From Hyphomicrobiales bacterium (GTDB lineage: Bacteria; Pseudomonadota; Alphaproteobacteria; Rhizobiales; JAJFHB01): a DNA stretch of 45,817 bases. The notes beneath the pieces were generated by a model. The model was not told the origin of the DNA, made no database searches, and was given only the letters and a program-made list of their open reading frames with translations. The stretch is taken from NCBI GenBank assembly GCA_021775615.1, contig JAJFHL010000094.1, forward strand, positions 1-45,817. Reading direction: 5' to 3'. The position numbers and the translations under genes were made by a program. Below, piece by piece: positions 15,838-23,575 of the stretch; within the stretch, counting starts at the first letter, position 1; each line of letters opens with the position of its first letter.

Positions 15838-15953
15838 TGTGAACCGCCCCTGGACCTGTGCATCTGGTAGCACGGGTCGGGCGGTAGCGTGTAGGGGTGA
15901 GCGCACCGGACCAACAGACACCGGTGAGCGACACCGATCGGGAGAAGCAGAAC

Positions 15954-16934
15954 ATGTTCACGGAATTTCGAATGTATCTTTGGGCGATCGCGATGTCGTT
16001 CGCCTTCGCCGCTGGGCCGGCGCACGCCTACACAGTCTATGTCTCAAACGAAAAGGACAACACGGTAAGCATCATCGACAGTGAAACGCTTGAGGTGACC
16101 GGAACCCTGGACGTTGGCCAGAGACCACGCGGAATAACCCTGACACATGATGGAAAGCAGCTTCTGGTCTGTGCCAGCGACGATGATACGGTCGAAGTAT
16201 ACGATGTCGCGACACGGCAGTTGGTGAAGAACCTGCCGTCGGGACCGGATCCGGAACTCTTCATCCTGCACCCGTCGGGCAACCCGCTCTACATTGCCAA
16301 TGAGGATGACAATCTGGTCACCGTGATCGATCTGGAGAAGAACAAGGTCCTTGCGGAAATTCCCGTTGGTGTGGAACCCGAAGGCATGGGCATCAGCCCG
16401 GACGGCGCCATCCTCGTCAACACCTCCGAAACAACCAACATGGCGCATTTCATCGACACAACGACCTATGAGATCATCGACAACGTACTGGTCGACAGTC
16501 GGCCCCGTTTCGCAGAATTCTCAAACGACGGCACGGCGCTGTGGGTGACGTCCGAGATCGGCGGAACTGTAAGCGTCATCGATCCTTCGTCGCGGAAGAT
16601 TGTGGCCAAGATCGAATTCGAGATCCCCGGCGTCCGGGCCGAAGCGATCCAGCCGGTCGGGGTGCGTCTCACCCGAGACGGCAAGCGCGCCTTCGTGGCG
16701 CTCGGACCCGCCAACAGGGTTGCGGTCATCGATGCAAAGACCTTCGAAGTGGAGAAGTACCTGCTGGTCGGACAGCGGGTCTGGCAGCTCGCGCTGACGC
16801 CTGACGAAAAACTCCTGTTCACGACAAACGGCGCCAGCAACGACGTTACCGTCATCGATGTGGAGGCCCTGAAGGCGGTAAAATCCATCGCGGTCGGCCG
16901 ATTTCCCTGGGGGGTGACCATTTCCAGCGACTGA
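15954..16934 (+). CDS. YVTN-type seven-bladed beta-propeller, PQQ-catabolism associated (PedA2-like)
   Basis: 326 aa from ATG 15954, chosen because GGGAGAAGCAGAAC precedes it and it gives a clean signal peptide ending AAGPAHA-Y. The mature protein is a chain of ~42-residue YVTN repeats: YTVYVSNEKDNTVSIIDSET, LEVTGTLDVGQRPRGITLT, PLYIANEDDNLVTVIDLEKN, and finally LLFTTNGASNDVTVID. It folds as a periplasmic beta-propeller. This subfamily is found with PQQ-dependent dehydrogenases and their ABC system (as in TIGR03866). Its homologues sit in the lanthanide-uptake Lut and Ped clusters. It could bind metal or metal chelate, or dock on XoxF; neither is shown here. It follows the binding-protein gene by 116 bp. 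Confidence 0.88.
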   Translation: MFTEFRMYLWAIAMSFAFAAGPAHAYTVYVSNEKDNTVSIIDSETLEVTGTLDVGQRPRGITLTHDGKQLLVCASDDDTVEVYDVATRQLVKNLPSGPDPELFILHPSGNPLYIANEDDNLVTVIDLEKNKVLAEIPVGVEPEGMGISPDGAILVNTSETTNMAHFIDTTTYEIIDNVLVDSRPRFAEFSNDGTALWVTSEIGGTVSVIDPSSRKIVAKIEFEIPGVRAEAIQPVGVRLTRDGKRAFVALGPANRVAVIDAKTFEVEKYLLVGQRVWQLALTPDEKLLFTTNGASNDVTVIDVEALKAVKSIAVGRFPWGVTISSD

Positions 16935-16974
16935 CCTGAAACCAGACAGCAACTTTCACAGCAAGGAGCGAAGC

Positions 16975-17406
16975 ATGAGCATTTTCATACGGTTCGCCAC
17001 GACAATCCTGGCGCTTGGCCTTCTGGCGCTCCCGGTGTCGTCCAAGGGCTATCTCGCCACCCGGGCGGAAAAACTTCCTGAGCTGGTCCTTGGGACCGAC
17101 AATACCGGCTACGAAATCTCGCAAAAAGAGTACAAGCTTGAAACCGGCAAAGCCTATCGCTTGAAGATCCGCTCCACCGGAGCAAAGGAATATGCCTTCG
17201 AGGCACCGGAGTTCTTCAATTTCATATGGCTGCGCAAGGTCGAGGCGGGCGGCATCGAGATCAAGGCAACCAATGTGTACGAACTGGAATTTGAAAACGA
17301 AGGGGAAGCCGAGATCTTCTTTGTGCCGATCCGTCCCGGCAAGTACAAATTCCGCGCCCGCGGCCTGGAAAAACAAGGCGTGTTCGGCCACTTCATTGTG
17401 GAGTGA
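16975..17406 (+). CDS. Exported cupredoxin-like protein without visible copper ligands
   Basis: 143 aa, ATG 16975 with AAGGAG 8 bp upstream. The signal peptide (IRFATTILALGLLALPVSS) is followed by ELVLGTDNTGYEISQKEYKLETGKAYRLKI, a beta-sandwich start typical of the cupredoxin_1-like family, and ends VPIRPGKYKFRARGLEKQGVFGHFIVE. In copper-binding members the last loop carries Cys, His and Met. Here there is no Cys at all, and the loop reads RGLEKQGVFGH, so type 1 copper is unlikely. It lies between the beta-propeller and the ABC ATPase in the Lut/Ped-type cluster, so a metal- or substrate-carrier role in the periplasm is plausible. Similar small exported proteins are part of lut clusters. Confidence 0.75.
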   Translation: MSIFIRFATTILALGLLALPVSSKGYLATRAEKLPELVLGTDNTGYEISQKEYKLETGKAYRLKIRSTGAKEYAFEAPEFFNFIWLRKVEAGGIEIKATNVYELEFENEGEAEIFFVPIRPGKYKFRARGLEKQGVFGHFIVE

Positions 17407-17412
17407 CGCTCA

Positions 17413-18204
17413 GTGGCGGCTTCAGCCATGAGCGCTGCCGAGGCCGCCCGGCCGGCGCTTCAGGTCGAGGGCGTGACCCACGCCTTCGGCAAGCGCGTGG
17501 CTCTGGACAACGCATCCCTTGAAATTGACACGTCACGGTTCTGCGTGCTGCTTGGACTGAACGGCGCCGGCAAGACCACCCTGTTTTCCCTGATCACCCG
17601 GCTCTACAACAATGTTTCGGGCACCGTCTCGGTGCTCGGCCATGATGTCAGGCGCGCGCCAGGAGAAGCTTTGAGGCGGCTTGGCGTCGTTTTTCAGCAA
17701 CGGACCCTGGACCTTGACCTCACCGCCCGCCAGAACCTGATGTATCACGGCAGGCTGCACGGTATGTCGCGCCGCGAGATCACCGAACGCACGGCGCAGG
17801 AACTGGAGCGTGTTGGACTCGCGGACCGGGCAGGGGACAAGATACGCTCGCTCTCGGGCGGACAGATGCGCCGGGTCGAGATTGCCCGCTCCCTGCTGCA
17901 CAGACCGCAACTCCTCTTGCTCGACGAACCGACGGTCGGCCTCGACGTCGAGGCGCGCCGCGACATCCTCAACCGGGTCCGCGACCTGTGCCGTAACGAC
18001 GGGGTCGCCGTCTTGTGGGCGACCCATCTTCTCGATGAGGTGCCAGACGACGCACTTGTCGTCGTACTCCACCGGGGGCGCGTCCTTGCCAGTGGCGGGG
18101 TGAACGAAATCGTCGGCCTCACGGCGGCACGGAATCTCGAAGGTGCGTTCGCGGAGTTGACCGGACTGGGCGGGTTTGAAACATCTCCCCGGGCGCTGTC
18201 ATGA
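17413..18204 (+). CDS. ABC transporter ATP-binding protein, PQQ-dehydrogenase associated (LutE/PedA1-like)
   Basis: 263 aa. GTG 17413 is preceded by GTGGAG; an ATG at 17428 is also in frame. Walker A is GLNGAGKTT, the Q-loop is VVFQQRTLDLDLT, the signature LSGGQMRR is perfect, Walker B is LLLLDEPTVGLD, and the H-loop is VLWATHLLDEV. The length and sequence fit the DrrA/NodI-type ATPases that pair with ABC-2 permeases, specifically the group beside PQQ-dependent dehydrogenases (as in TIGR03864). It sits 6 bp after the cupredoxin-like gene, and its stop overlaps the permease start. Although ABC-2 permeases often export, homologous LutEF and PedA1/PedC are implicated in lanthanide acquisition, so transport direction remains open. 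Confidence 0.9.
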   Translation: MAASAMSAAEAARPALQVEGVTHAFGKRVALDNASLEIDTSRFCVLLGLNGAGKTTLFSLITRLYNNVSGTVSVLGHDVRRAPGEALRRLGVVFQQRTLDLDLTARQNLMYHGRLHGMSRREITERTAQELERVGLADRAGDKIRSLSGGQMRRVEIARSLLHRPQLLLLDEPTVGLDVEARRDILNRVRDLCRNDGVAVLWATHLLDEVPDDALVVVLHRGRVLASGGVNEIVGLTAARNLEGAFAELTGLGGFETSPRALS

Positions 18205-19052
18205 ATTCCGATACCGCCGCCGCGCCGCCGAAGCGCTTCGGCGCCATCCACTACATGCGCTGCATGAGTGGCATTGTCTGGCGCGAAGGGCTGCGCTTCC
18301 TGCATCAGCGTGAACGCTTTGTGGCCGCTCTCGTTCGGCCCCTTGTCTGGCTGTTCATATTCGCCGCCGGATTCCGGTCGGTGCTCGGGGTGTCGATCAT
18401 CCCGCCTTATGAAACCTACGTCCTCTACGAGGTTTACATAACGCCGGGCCTGATCGCCATGATCCAGCTTTTCAACGGCATGCAGTCGTCGCTGTCCATG
18501 GTCTATGACCGCGAACTGGGCAATATGCGCACGCTGCTCGTAAGCCCGTTTCCGCGCTGGTTCCTGCTGGTGTCGAAACTTCTGGCGGGTGTGGCAGTGT
18601 CCCTGCTTCAGGTCTATGTCTTTCTCGCCATCGCCTGGGCCTGGGAGGTCGAACCACCGTTGATCGGCTATGCGGCGCTGCTGCCGGCCCTTGTTCTGTC
18701 CGGACTGATGCTGGGAGCGCTCGGCATGGCGTTGTCGTCGATGATAAAGCAGTTGGAGAATTTCGCCGGCGTCATGAACTTCGTGATCTTCCCGGTGTTC
18801 TTTGCCTCATCGGCACTCTATCCCCTGTGGCGGATCGCCGAGGCAAGTCCGCTCTTGCATCGGATCTGCACGCTCAATCCGTTCACCTATGCGGTAGAGC
18901 TGATCAGGTTCGCGTTGCACGGACAGGTCAACTGGACGGCGGCCGCAGTGGTCGCGGGATGCATGCTGGTGTTTCTTGCCGGAGCAATTTTCGCCTATAA
19001 TCCTTCAAAGGGTCTGATCGCAAAGCGCGGCGGCCCGGGTGGAGCAGGGTGA
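18201..19052 (+). CDS. ABC-2 type permease, PQQ-dehydrogenase associated (LutF/PedC-like)
   Basis: 283 aa with six predicted TM segments: ALVRPLVWLFIFAAGFRSVL, YITPGLIAMIQLFNGMQ, WFLLVSKLLAGVAVSLLQVYVFL, LIGYAALLPALVLSGLMLGAL, FAGVMNFVIFPVFFASSALYPL, and AAAVVAGCMLVFLAGAIFAY. RELGNMRTLLVSPFPRWFLL is the cytoplasmic coupling region of ABC-2 permeases. The start overlaps the ATPase stop (ATGA), and the stop overlaps the next start. It matches the permease of the PQQ-alcohol-dehydrogenase ABC system (PedC type, TIGR03861). It is the membrane part of the transporter formed with the neighbouring ATPase. Confidence 0.9.
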   Translation: MNSDTAAAPPKRFGAIHYMRCMSGIVWREGLRFLHQRERFVAALVRPLVWLFIFAAGFRSVLGVSIIPPYETYVLYEVYITPGLIAMIQLFNGMQSSLSMVYDRELGNMRTLLVSPFPRWFLLVSKLLAGVAVSLLQVYVFLAIAWAWEVEPPLIGYAALLPALVLSGLMLGALGMALSSMIKQLENFAGVMNFVIFPVFFASSALYPLWRIAEASPLLHRICTLNPFTYAVELIRFALHGQVNWTAAAVVAGCMLVFLAGAIFAYNPSKGLIAKRGGPGGAG

Positions 19053-19690
19053 TGCGTAAAAATCCAAGAACCGGTATGGCCGTCATGGCGTCACTGGGCA
19101 TCCTGATGTCAGCCCCGCAGGCGGCGCTGGCCGCCGGTTCCACTGATCCAAACTGGCCCTGTGTCCAGCGCAAGGTGCCCGAAATCACCGCAGGGATCGT
19201 TTGGTCCGGGCCTGAAATCAGGGAAGACGACAACGGCTGGAAGAAGGATCCGGCACTGAAGACCCTCGTCCAGAAGCTGTCGCAGCGGCGTCTGTCGCTG
19301 GACGACGCCAAACAGGAAGTCGGCCGCTTTGCCGCAACCCTGTCGGCCGAGAGGACCCCGAAGCTCACACTTCTGTTCACCGGCCTGCTGCAAACCATCT
19401 CGAGCGAGCGGCGCGACGTCATGTCGGGCATCGAGCGCTACGCGAAACGGCAACACGCACTGGCCGCAAGGATCAACGACAGCAGGCACGAACTGACTGC
19501 CCTGCTGAAAGCCGAGACCCTCAGCGAAGAACAGACCAAGCGGCGCGACGCCCTTGAGGAAAAGCTGAATTGGGACACCCGCATTTTCGATGAGCGGCAG
19601 CAATCGCTGACCTATGTGTGCGAAGCCCCGGTGTTGCTCGAGCAGCGGCTGTTTGGTTTGGGACGCCACATACTGGAACACGTGGAATAG
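19049..19690 (+). CDS. Exported protein of the Lut/Ped-type cluster, unknown function
   Basis: 213 aa, GTG 19049 (or ATG 19052) overlapping the permease stop. A signal peptide (GMAVMASLGILMSAPQAALA) is followed by DPNWPCVQRKVPEITAGIVWSGPEI, then a long helical, charged middle (about residues 65-190, probably coiled) and a second Cys in LTYVCEAP near the end. The two cysteines could form a disulfide in the periplasm. I recognise the WPCxQ...W.GP opening as typical of exported proteins that accompany this transporter, but no function is known to me. It is the last gene of the plus-strand cluster and converges on the CXXCW gene 27 bp away. Confidence 0.75.
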   Translation: MMRKNPRTGMAVMASLGILMSAPQAALAAGSTDPNWPCVQRKVPEITAGIVWSGPEIREDDNGWKKDPALKTLVQKLSQRRLSLDDAKQEVGRFAATLSAERTPKLTLLFTGLLQTISSERRDVMSGIERYAKRQHALAARINDSRHELTALLKAETLSEEQTKRRDALEEKLNWDTRIFDERQQSLTYVCEAPVLLEQRLFGLGRHILEHVE

Positions 19691-19717
19691 TCGGGCAACG
19701 CCAACGGGTCCGATGTC

Positions 19718-20299
19718 CTACTTTAGCGGTGGAACCGGCTCGGACTTTTCAAGCTGTCCCCCGGCGATGGCCCAGCCATCGGTGCCGTCGGGATACCAGT
19801 GGACGTCGGTGTAGCCGTAGCCCAATGCGCGCTTGGCCGCATTCCAGGACATCCAGCAATTCGCCAGGCAGTAGAACACCAGCGGGGCGTTCGGATCGCC
19901 ACCTGAAATCTTCTCCAGATTGGACCTGAAATAGATTTCCGCCTGCGGATTGAGTTTGCCGAACCCGACATTGGCCAGCCATTTGCTGCCGGGAATGTTA
20001 AGCCGCTCCGGCGGTCTCCAGACGGTGCCTTCGGCAAGGCCGGCAGGCTTGGGCGGTTGCGGCAGCACATCGATGAAGGCTGCCGCCTTGGTGTCCCACA
20101 ATTCGAACGCCTGTTCGGTGCGCACGACTTTTGCCCCGGCCAGTGTCGCGGGAACGGGCGAGCGGTAGTCGCCCATCCGGTAACCGTCCGGCTCTTCCGG
20201 CGACGACGGGGAGGCGCCCATCCCAAAAGTTGCAGCGAAACACAATACAAGACAGGCCCACAGGCCGCGGAAACGTGACGTCACTCGTCTCCGGTTCAT
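19718..20299 (-). CDS. PQQ-dependent catabolism-associated CXXCW-motif protein (rhodanese-like)
   Basis: 193 aa. A signal peptide (LWACLVLCFAATFGMGA) precedes a rhodanese-like domain: FIDVLPQPPKP at the usual start, and FYCLANCWMSWNAAKRALGYG at the active-site loop, with C144 and C148-W149. This motif defines a periplasmic group found with PQQ-dependent dehydrogenases (TIGR03865). The loop is C-x3-C-W, as in that family. A thiol or sulfur-transfer or redox role has been suggested by analogy only. The ATG overlaps the stop of xoxJ (ATGA), so it is the last gene of the xoxF-G-J operon. Confidence 0.88.
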   Translation of the reverse strand: MNRRRVTSRFRGLWACLVLCFAATFGMGASPSSPEEPDGYRMGDYRSPVPATLAGAKVVRTEQAFELWDTKAAAFIDVLPQPPKPAGLAEGTVWRPPERLNIPGSKWLANVGFGKLNPQAEIYFRSNLEKISGGDPNAPLVFYCLANCWMSWNAAKRALGYGYTDVHWYPDGTDGWAIAGGQLEKSEPVPPLK

Positions 20300-21201
20300 T
20301 TGGTAACCTTCGTTATCAACTCGTCCTCCTCGTCGAGCAGGGGAACGCCGAAATCCAGAAGTATCGCGTTGATTTCATCTTGATGCGCACGCAGCAGCCT
20401 GTTCAGTTGACGTTTCCACTCGCGTTCGCGCTGGCGGACGCCCATTGTGATTCGGTAGACCATCCGTGGACCCTTGGTCTCGCTGGTCAGGGGAATCACC
20501 GTCAGGTCGGCATTGCTTTGGGTCGCATAGTATCCGCCGATCGGGCCCCAAAGCAGACCCGCATCGATTCCACGGGACACAATGTCCGCCACCATTTCTT
20601 CACCTGGCGAACTGTAACGCCGGTCGACGACCAGATGATACGGCTTCGCTTTGCCGATCAGGCCGTTCATCGCCATGATCGTCGCCGGCGGCGTCCCCGC
20701 GATCACGCCGATCCGTTTGTCTTTGAGGGCCTCGCTATCGAGGCTGGTCACCTTGGCCAGTTCGCTGTCGGACCGGGTGATGAGCACGTAGGCCGAGCGA
20801 TAATAGTGGTTGGTGTTCTGAACCAGTTCATGGCCCTGCGCATAACCGACGACGAGGTCGCACTTGCGCGCTGCCAGCGTATTACGGATGAAACCAGTGG
20901 CCTGTGGAAACCAGGTGTACAGCACCGGAAGTTCAAGCTTCGCGCCGAGCAGTTCGGCAATCTTGTTTTCGAAGCCTTTGCGGTTTTTGTCGGAGAACGG
21001 CAGATTGGCCGGATCCGCGCACACTCTCAAGGCAGAGCGGTCGACAAGGTCCGCTGTCTGCCCGAACGCCGGACCGGACCAAACGGCGATACAGAACAGC
21101 GCCAGCAGCGCCGCCGTGCCTTGCCAACAGACGCGCAAAACCGGCAAAAACGCTTCCGTATGAAGATGAAAGGGTCTAGCCCTCCATGCATTCAATTTCA
21201 T
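20296..21201 (-). CDS. xoxJ: XoxJ: quinoprotein-dehydrogenase-associated periplasmic binding protein
   Basis: 301 aa from ATG 21201, preceded by CCAGGACAA; the frame runs to 21264 but this start is best placed. It overlaps the end of the cytochrome gene by 26 bp. After a hydrophobic leader (GTAALLALFCIAVWSGPAFG) comes LRVCADPANLPFSDKNRKGFENKIAELLG, the hallmark of MoxJ/XoxJ proteins (SBP_bac_3 fold, TIGR03871 group). XoxJ has a large hydrophobic cleft and is thought to help activate or mature XoxF rather than serve a transporter. No permease or ATPase adjoins it. Order F-G-J matches other lanthanide methanol dehydrogenase loci. Confidence 0.9.
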   Translation of the reverse strand: MKLNAWRARPFHLHTEAFLPVLRVCWQGTAALLALFCIAVWSGPAFGQTADLVDRSALRVCADPANLPFSDKNRKGFENKIAELLGAKLELPVLYTWFPQATGFIRNTLAARKCDLVVGYAQGHELVQNTNHYYRSAYVLITRSDSELAKVTSLDSEALKDKRIGVIAGTPPATIMAMNGLIGKAKPYHLVVDRRYSSPGEEMVADIVSRGIDAGLLWGPIGGYYATQSNADLTVIPLTSETKGPRMVYRITMGVRQREREWKRQLNRLLRAHQDEINAILLDFGVPLLDEEDELITKVTK

Positions 21202-21682
21202 TTGTCCTGGTGACTTCGGTCTTGCGGTGTTTCTTGGCGGGACGCCCACGCCCAATGGCTTCATCGGAACGCGCTTTCAGGTAGATGTAGATGTCATCGA
21301 GGAAACACATGACATTGAGGTTGATTCCGAACGCCGGCATCTTGCTCGTTTCGGAGGCGCCGACTTTTTCGCGGCCATTGACAACGACATCGTTGAAATC
21401 GTCATAGGACAGGGTCTTCAGGGAATCCACAATCGGCGGCGCAAACGTGCTGCCCAGACCATCGGGGCCATGACACACATGGCATTCGGAATGATATCTG
21501 CGGAAGCCGCTATAGGTGAACCAGTCGACGGTCCCGTCCTCGTCGATCTTATAGGTCGGAGTTTCGTCCGCGTCGAAATGCTTGCCCTCTTCGGAGGTCA
21601 CCGCTTCACCGGACAGGGATTGCTGGGATGGCATGACGATCAGGACCGCAAGGGCCGCGAACAAGGTCGCAAATTTTTTCAT
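21176..21682 (-). CDS. xoxG: XoxG-type c-type cytochrome, methanol-metabolism related
   Basis: 168 aa from ATG 21682, chosen because the signal peptide (KKFATLFAALAVLIVMPSQQSLS) starts there; an in-frame ATG at 21772 lies upstream. One haem c site: C67-H-V-C70-H71. The likely axial Met is M115 in SKMPAFG. Two further cysteines (C126 in MCFLDDIY, C165 near the end) fit the four-Cys family of methanol-linked cytochromes (TIGR03874). It should take electrons from reduced XoxF in the periplasm and pass them to the terminal-oxidase chain. It is separated from xoxF by a 105-bp gap holding a strong terminator-like hairpin. Confidence 0.88.
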   Translation of the reverse strand: MKKFATLFAALAVLIVMPSQQSLSGEAVTSEEGKHFDADETPTYKIDEDGTVDWFTYSGFRRYHSECHVCHGPDGLGSTFAPPIVDSLKTLSYDDFNDVVVNGREKVGASETSKMPAFGINLNVMCFLDDIYIYLKARSDEAIGRGRPAKKHRKTEVTRTNEIECMEG

Positions 21683-21713
21683 ATCGGGAATTCCGGGTTG
21701 CCGTGACGTGTTG

Positions 21714-21757
21714 AAAAAATGGCCGGGCCCGGACCGTGCAAACATGGTCCGGGCCCG
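21714..21757 (-). terminator. Intrinsic terminator/attenuator between xoxF and xoxG
   Basis: A perfect 12-bp stem (21724-21735 with 21746-21757, CGGGCCCGGACC / GGTCCGGGCCCG) extends to 15 bp with one G-T pair and a 4-nt loop. On the minus strand it is followed after GCCA by six T residues (A run at 21714-21719). It stands 30 bp after the xoxF stop. It should stop much of the xoxF transcript, or protect its 3' end, with only part reading on into xoxG-xoxJ-CXXCW. Confidence 0.85.
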
Positions 21758-21787
21758 ATTGTCGTTGTGCACTGCCGACAGAGCTGC

Positions 21788-23575
21788 TTACGGCAGTGTA
21801 AACACTGTCAGCTGACCACCAAGGGCGGTGTAGTTGGACAGCGCGGCATAGCCGCCGACCGCGCCGAGGCCATCGCTCGGCTCCGTCAGACCGGCTGCAA
21901 GGCCGATACCGGCCCAGCCGCCAATGCCCGACAGCACGGCAATCTTCTGCTTGCCGCCATGCATGAAGGTCATGACGTTGCCGATGATGCCGGACGGTGT
22001 CTTGAAGCTGTAAAGCTCCTGGCCGGAGGTGGCGTCAACCGCTTTCAAATGACCTTCCAGCGTGCCGTAGAAGACGATGTCGCCGGCAGTCGCCAGAGCA
22101 CCTGACCATACCGAGAAGCGCTCGGGGTTCGACCAGACGATCTTGCCTTCGGTCGCGTCCCAGGCAATGAAGTTGCCCATATGGGTGCCGCCAGGGGCCG
22201 GATACATGGCCAGCGTCGCGCCGACATAGGGCTGTCCTGCCGTGTAGGACACACGGAACGGCTCGTAGTCCATGCAGACGTGGTTGGTCGGCACGTAGAA
22301 CAGCTTGGTCTTCGGAGAGAAGGCCGCAGGCTGCTGGTCCTTGGTGCCGAGGGCCGCCGGGCAGATATTGGTCGTATTGACGTCTTCGCCCTGATGCCGG
22401 GTCGAATAGCGGTCGACCACCTGAGGCCGGCCGGTCTTCATATCGACATGGGTGGCCCAATTGACGGCCGGGTCGAATTTCTCGGCAACGAGAAGCTCAC
22501 CGGTTTCACGATCAAGCGTGTAGCCGAAGCCGTTTCGGTCGAAATGGACCAGCGTCTTGCGCATTTTGCCGCCAATTTCGAGTTCCGCCAGGATCATCTC
22601 GTTGACGCCGTCGAAGTCCCACTCGTCATGCGGGGTCATCTGATAGACCCACTTGGCCATGCCGGTATCGGGGTTGCGGGCGAAGATGGTCATGGACCAG
22701 CGGTTGTCGCCGGGCCTTTGAGTCGGGTTCCACGTGCTCGGGTTTCCTGTGCCGTAGTAGATCAGGTCCAGTTCCGGATCGTAGGAATACCAGCCCCAGG
22801 TGGTGCCGCCACCGATCTTCCACTGGTCGCCTTCCCACGTGTTGGTGCCGGAGTCGGCGCCCACAGGGGTTCCCAGATGCGTGGTCTTTTCAGGATCCAT
22901 CAGAGTGTCTGAATCAGGGCCCATCGAATAGCCGCGCCATGCCAGCGAACCGTCTTTCATGTTGTAGGCGGTTATGCTGCCGCGCACGCCGAACTCACCG
23001 CCGGAAATACCGACAATGATCTTGTCCTTGACGACCATCACCGCGCTGGTGCCGGTTTCGCCGATCTTGGCATCGCCGTTCTGGACTTTCCAGACCACTT
23101 CACCGGTCGCCGGGTTGAGTGCGACGACGGTTGTGTCGGCCTGATGCAGGAAGAGCTTCCCGTCACCATAGGCAAGCCCGCGGTTGACGGTATCGCAGCA
23201 CATCACCGGGATCGTGTCCGGATCCTGCTTGGGCTCGTACCTCCAGACGATGGCGCCATCCTGGTCCATATCCAGTGCATAGACCTTGTTCGGGAACGGC
23301 GTGTGCACGTACATCATGTTGCCGATGACGAGAGGAGCTCCCTCGTGGCCGCGCAGGACACCGGTGGAAAATGTCCAGTCAACCTTCAGGTCGCCGACAT
23401 TGTCCGCGTTGATCTGTGCCAGGCCGCTGTATCGATGATTGGCATAATTGCCGGTGGGAGAAACCCAGTCCGCCGGATTCTGCTCCATGACGAGCAGCTC
23501 GTCGTTTGCGGCCACGGGACCAGCCGACATGACGGCTGCCGCAGCCACGCATGTCGCTATGAGGAGTTTTTTCAT
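21788..23575 (-). CDS. xoxF: XoxF: lanthanide-dependent PQQ methanol dehydrogenase
   Basis: 595 aa from ATG 23575 (GAGGGCGGAAACGA upstream; signal peptide ends GPVAA-N). The longer open frame to 23701 lacks a leader. It is a periplasmic quinoprotein with an eight-bladed propeller that oxidises methanol, and often formaldehyde or other primary alcohols. Vicinal C126-C127 ([11 protein letters not shown]) form the PQQ-capping disulfide. Metal and PQQ contacts include E194 in GGEFGVRG and N278 in GTGNPS. The catalytic base is D320 in [13 protein letters not shown]322, two residues on, is the extra ligand that marks lanthanide enzymes, where calcium MxaF has Ala. No mxaI-like subunit gene is nearby, as expected for XoxF. 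It heads the operon with xoxG, xoxJ and the CXXCW gene. Confidence 0.97.
   Translation of the reverse strand: MKKLLIATCVAAAAVMSAGPVAANDELLVMEQNPADWVSPTGNYANHRYSGLAQINADNVGDLKVDWTFSTGVLRGHEGAPLVIGNMMYVHTPFPNKVYALDMDQDGAIVWRYEPKQDPDTIPVMCCDTVNRGLAYGDGKLFLHQADTTVVALNPATGEVVWKVQNGDAKIGETGTSAVMVVKDKIIVGISGGEFGVRGSITAYNMKDGSLAWRGYSMGPDSDTLMDPEKTTHLGTPVGADSGTNTWEGDQWKIGGGTTWGWYSYDPELDLIYYGTGNPSTWNPTQRPGDNRWSMTIFARNPDTGMAKWVYQMTPHDEWDFDGVNEMILAELEIGGKMRKTLVHFDRNGFGYTLDRETGELLVAEKFDPAVNWATHVDMKTGRPQVVDRYSTRHQGEDVNTTNICPAALGTKDQQPAAFSPKTKLFYVPTNHVCMDYEPFRVSYTAGQPYVGATLAMYPAPGGTHMGNFIAWDATEGKIVWSNPERFSVWSGALATAGDIVFYGTLEGHLKAVDATSGQELYSFKTPSGIIGNVMTFMHGGKQKIAVLSGIGGWAGIGLAAGLTEPSDGLGAVGGYAALSNYTALGGQLTVFTLP

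Noticed and set aside
20131-21213. 360-codon plus-strand open frame
   Set aside because: Antisense to xoxJ and the CXXCW gene; no family features.
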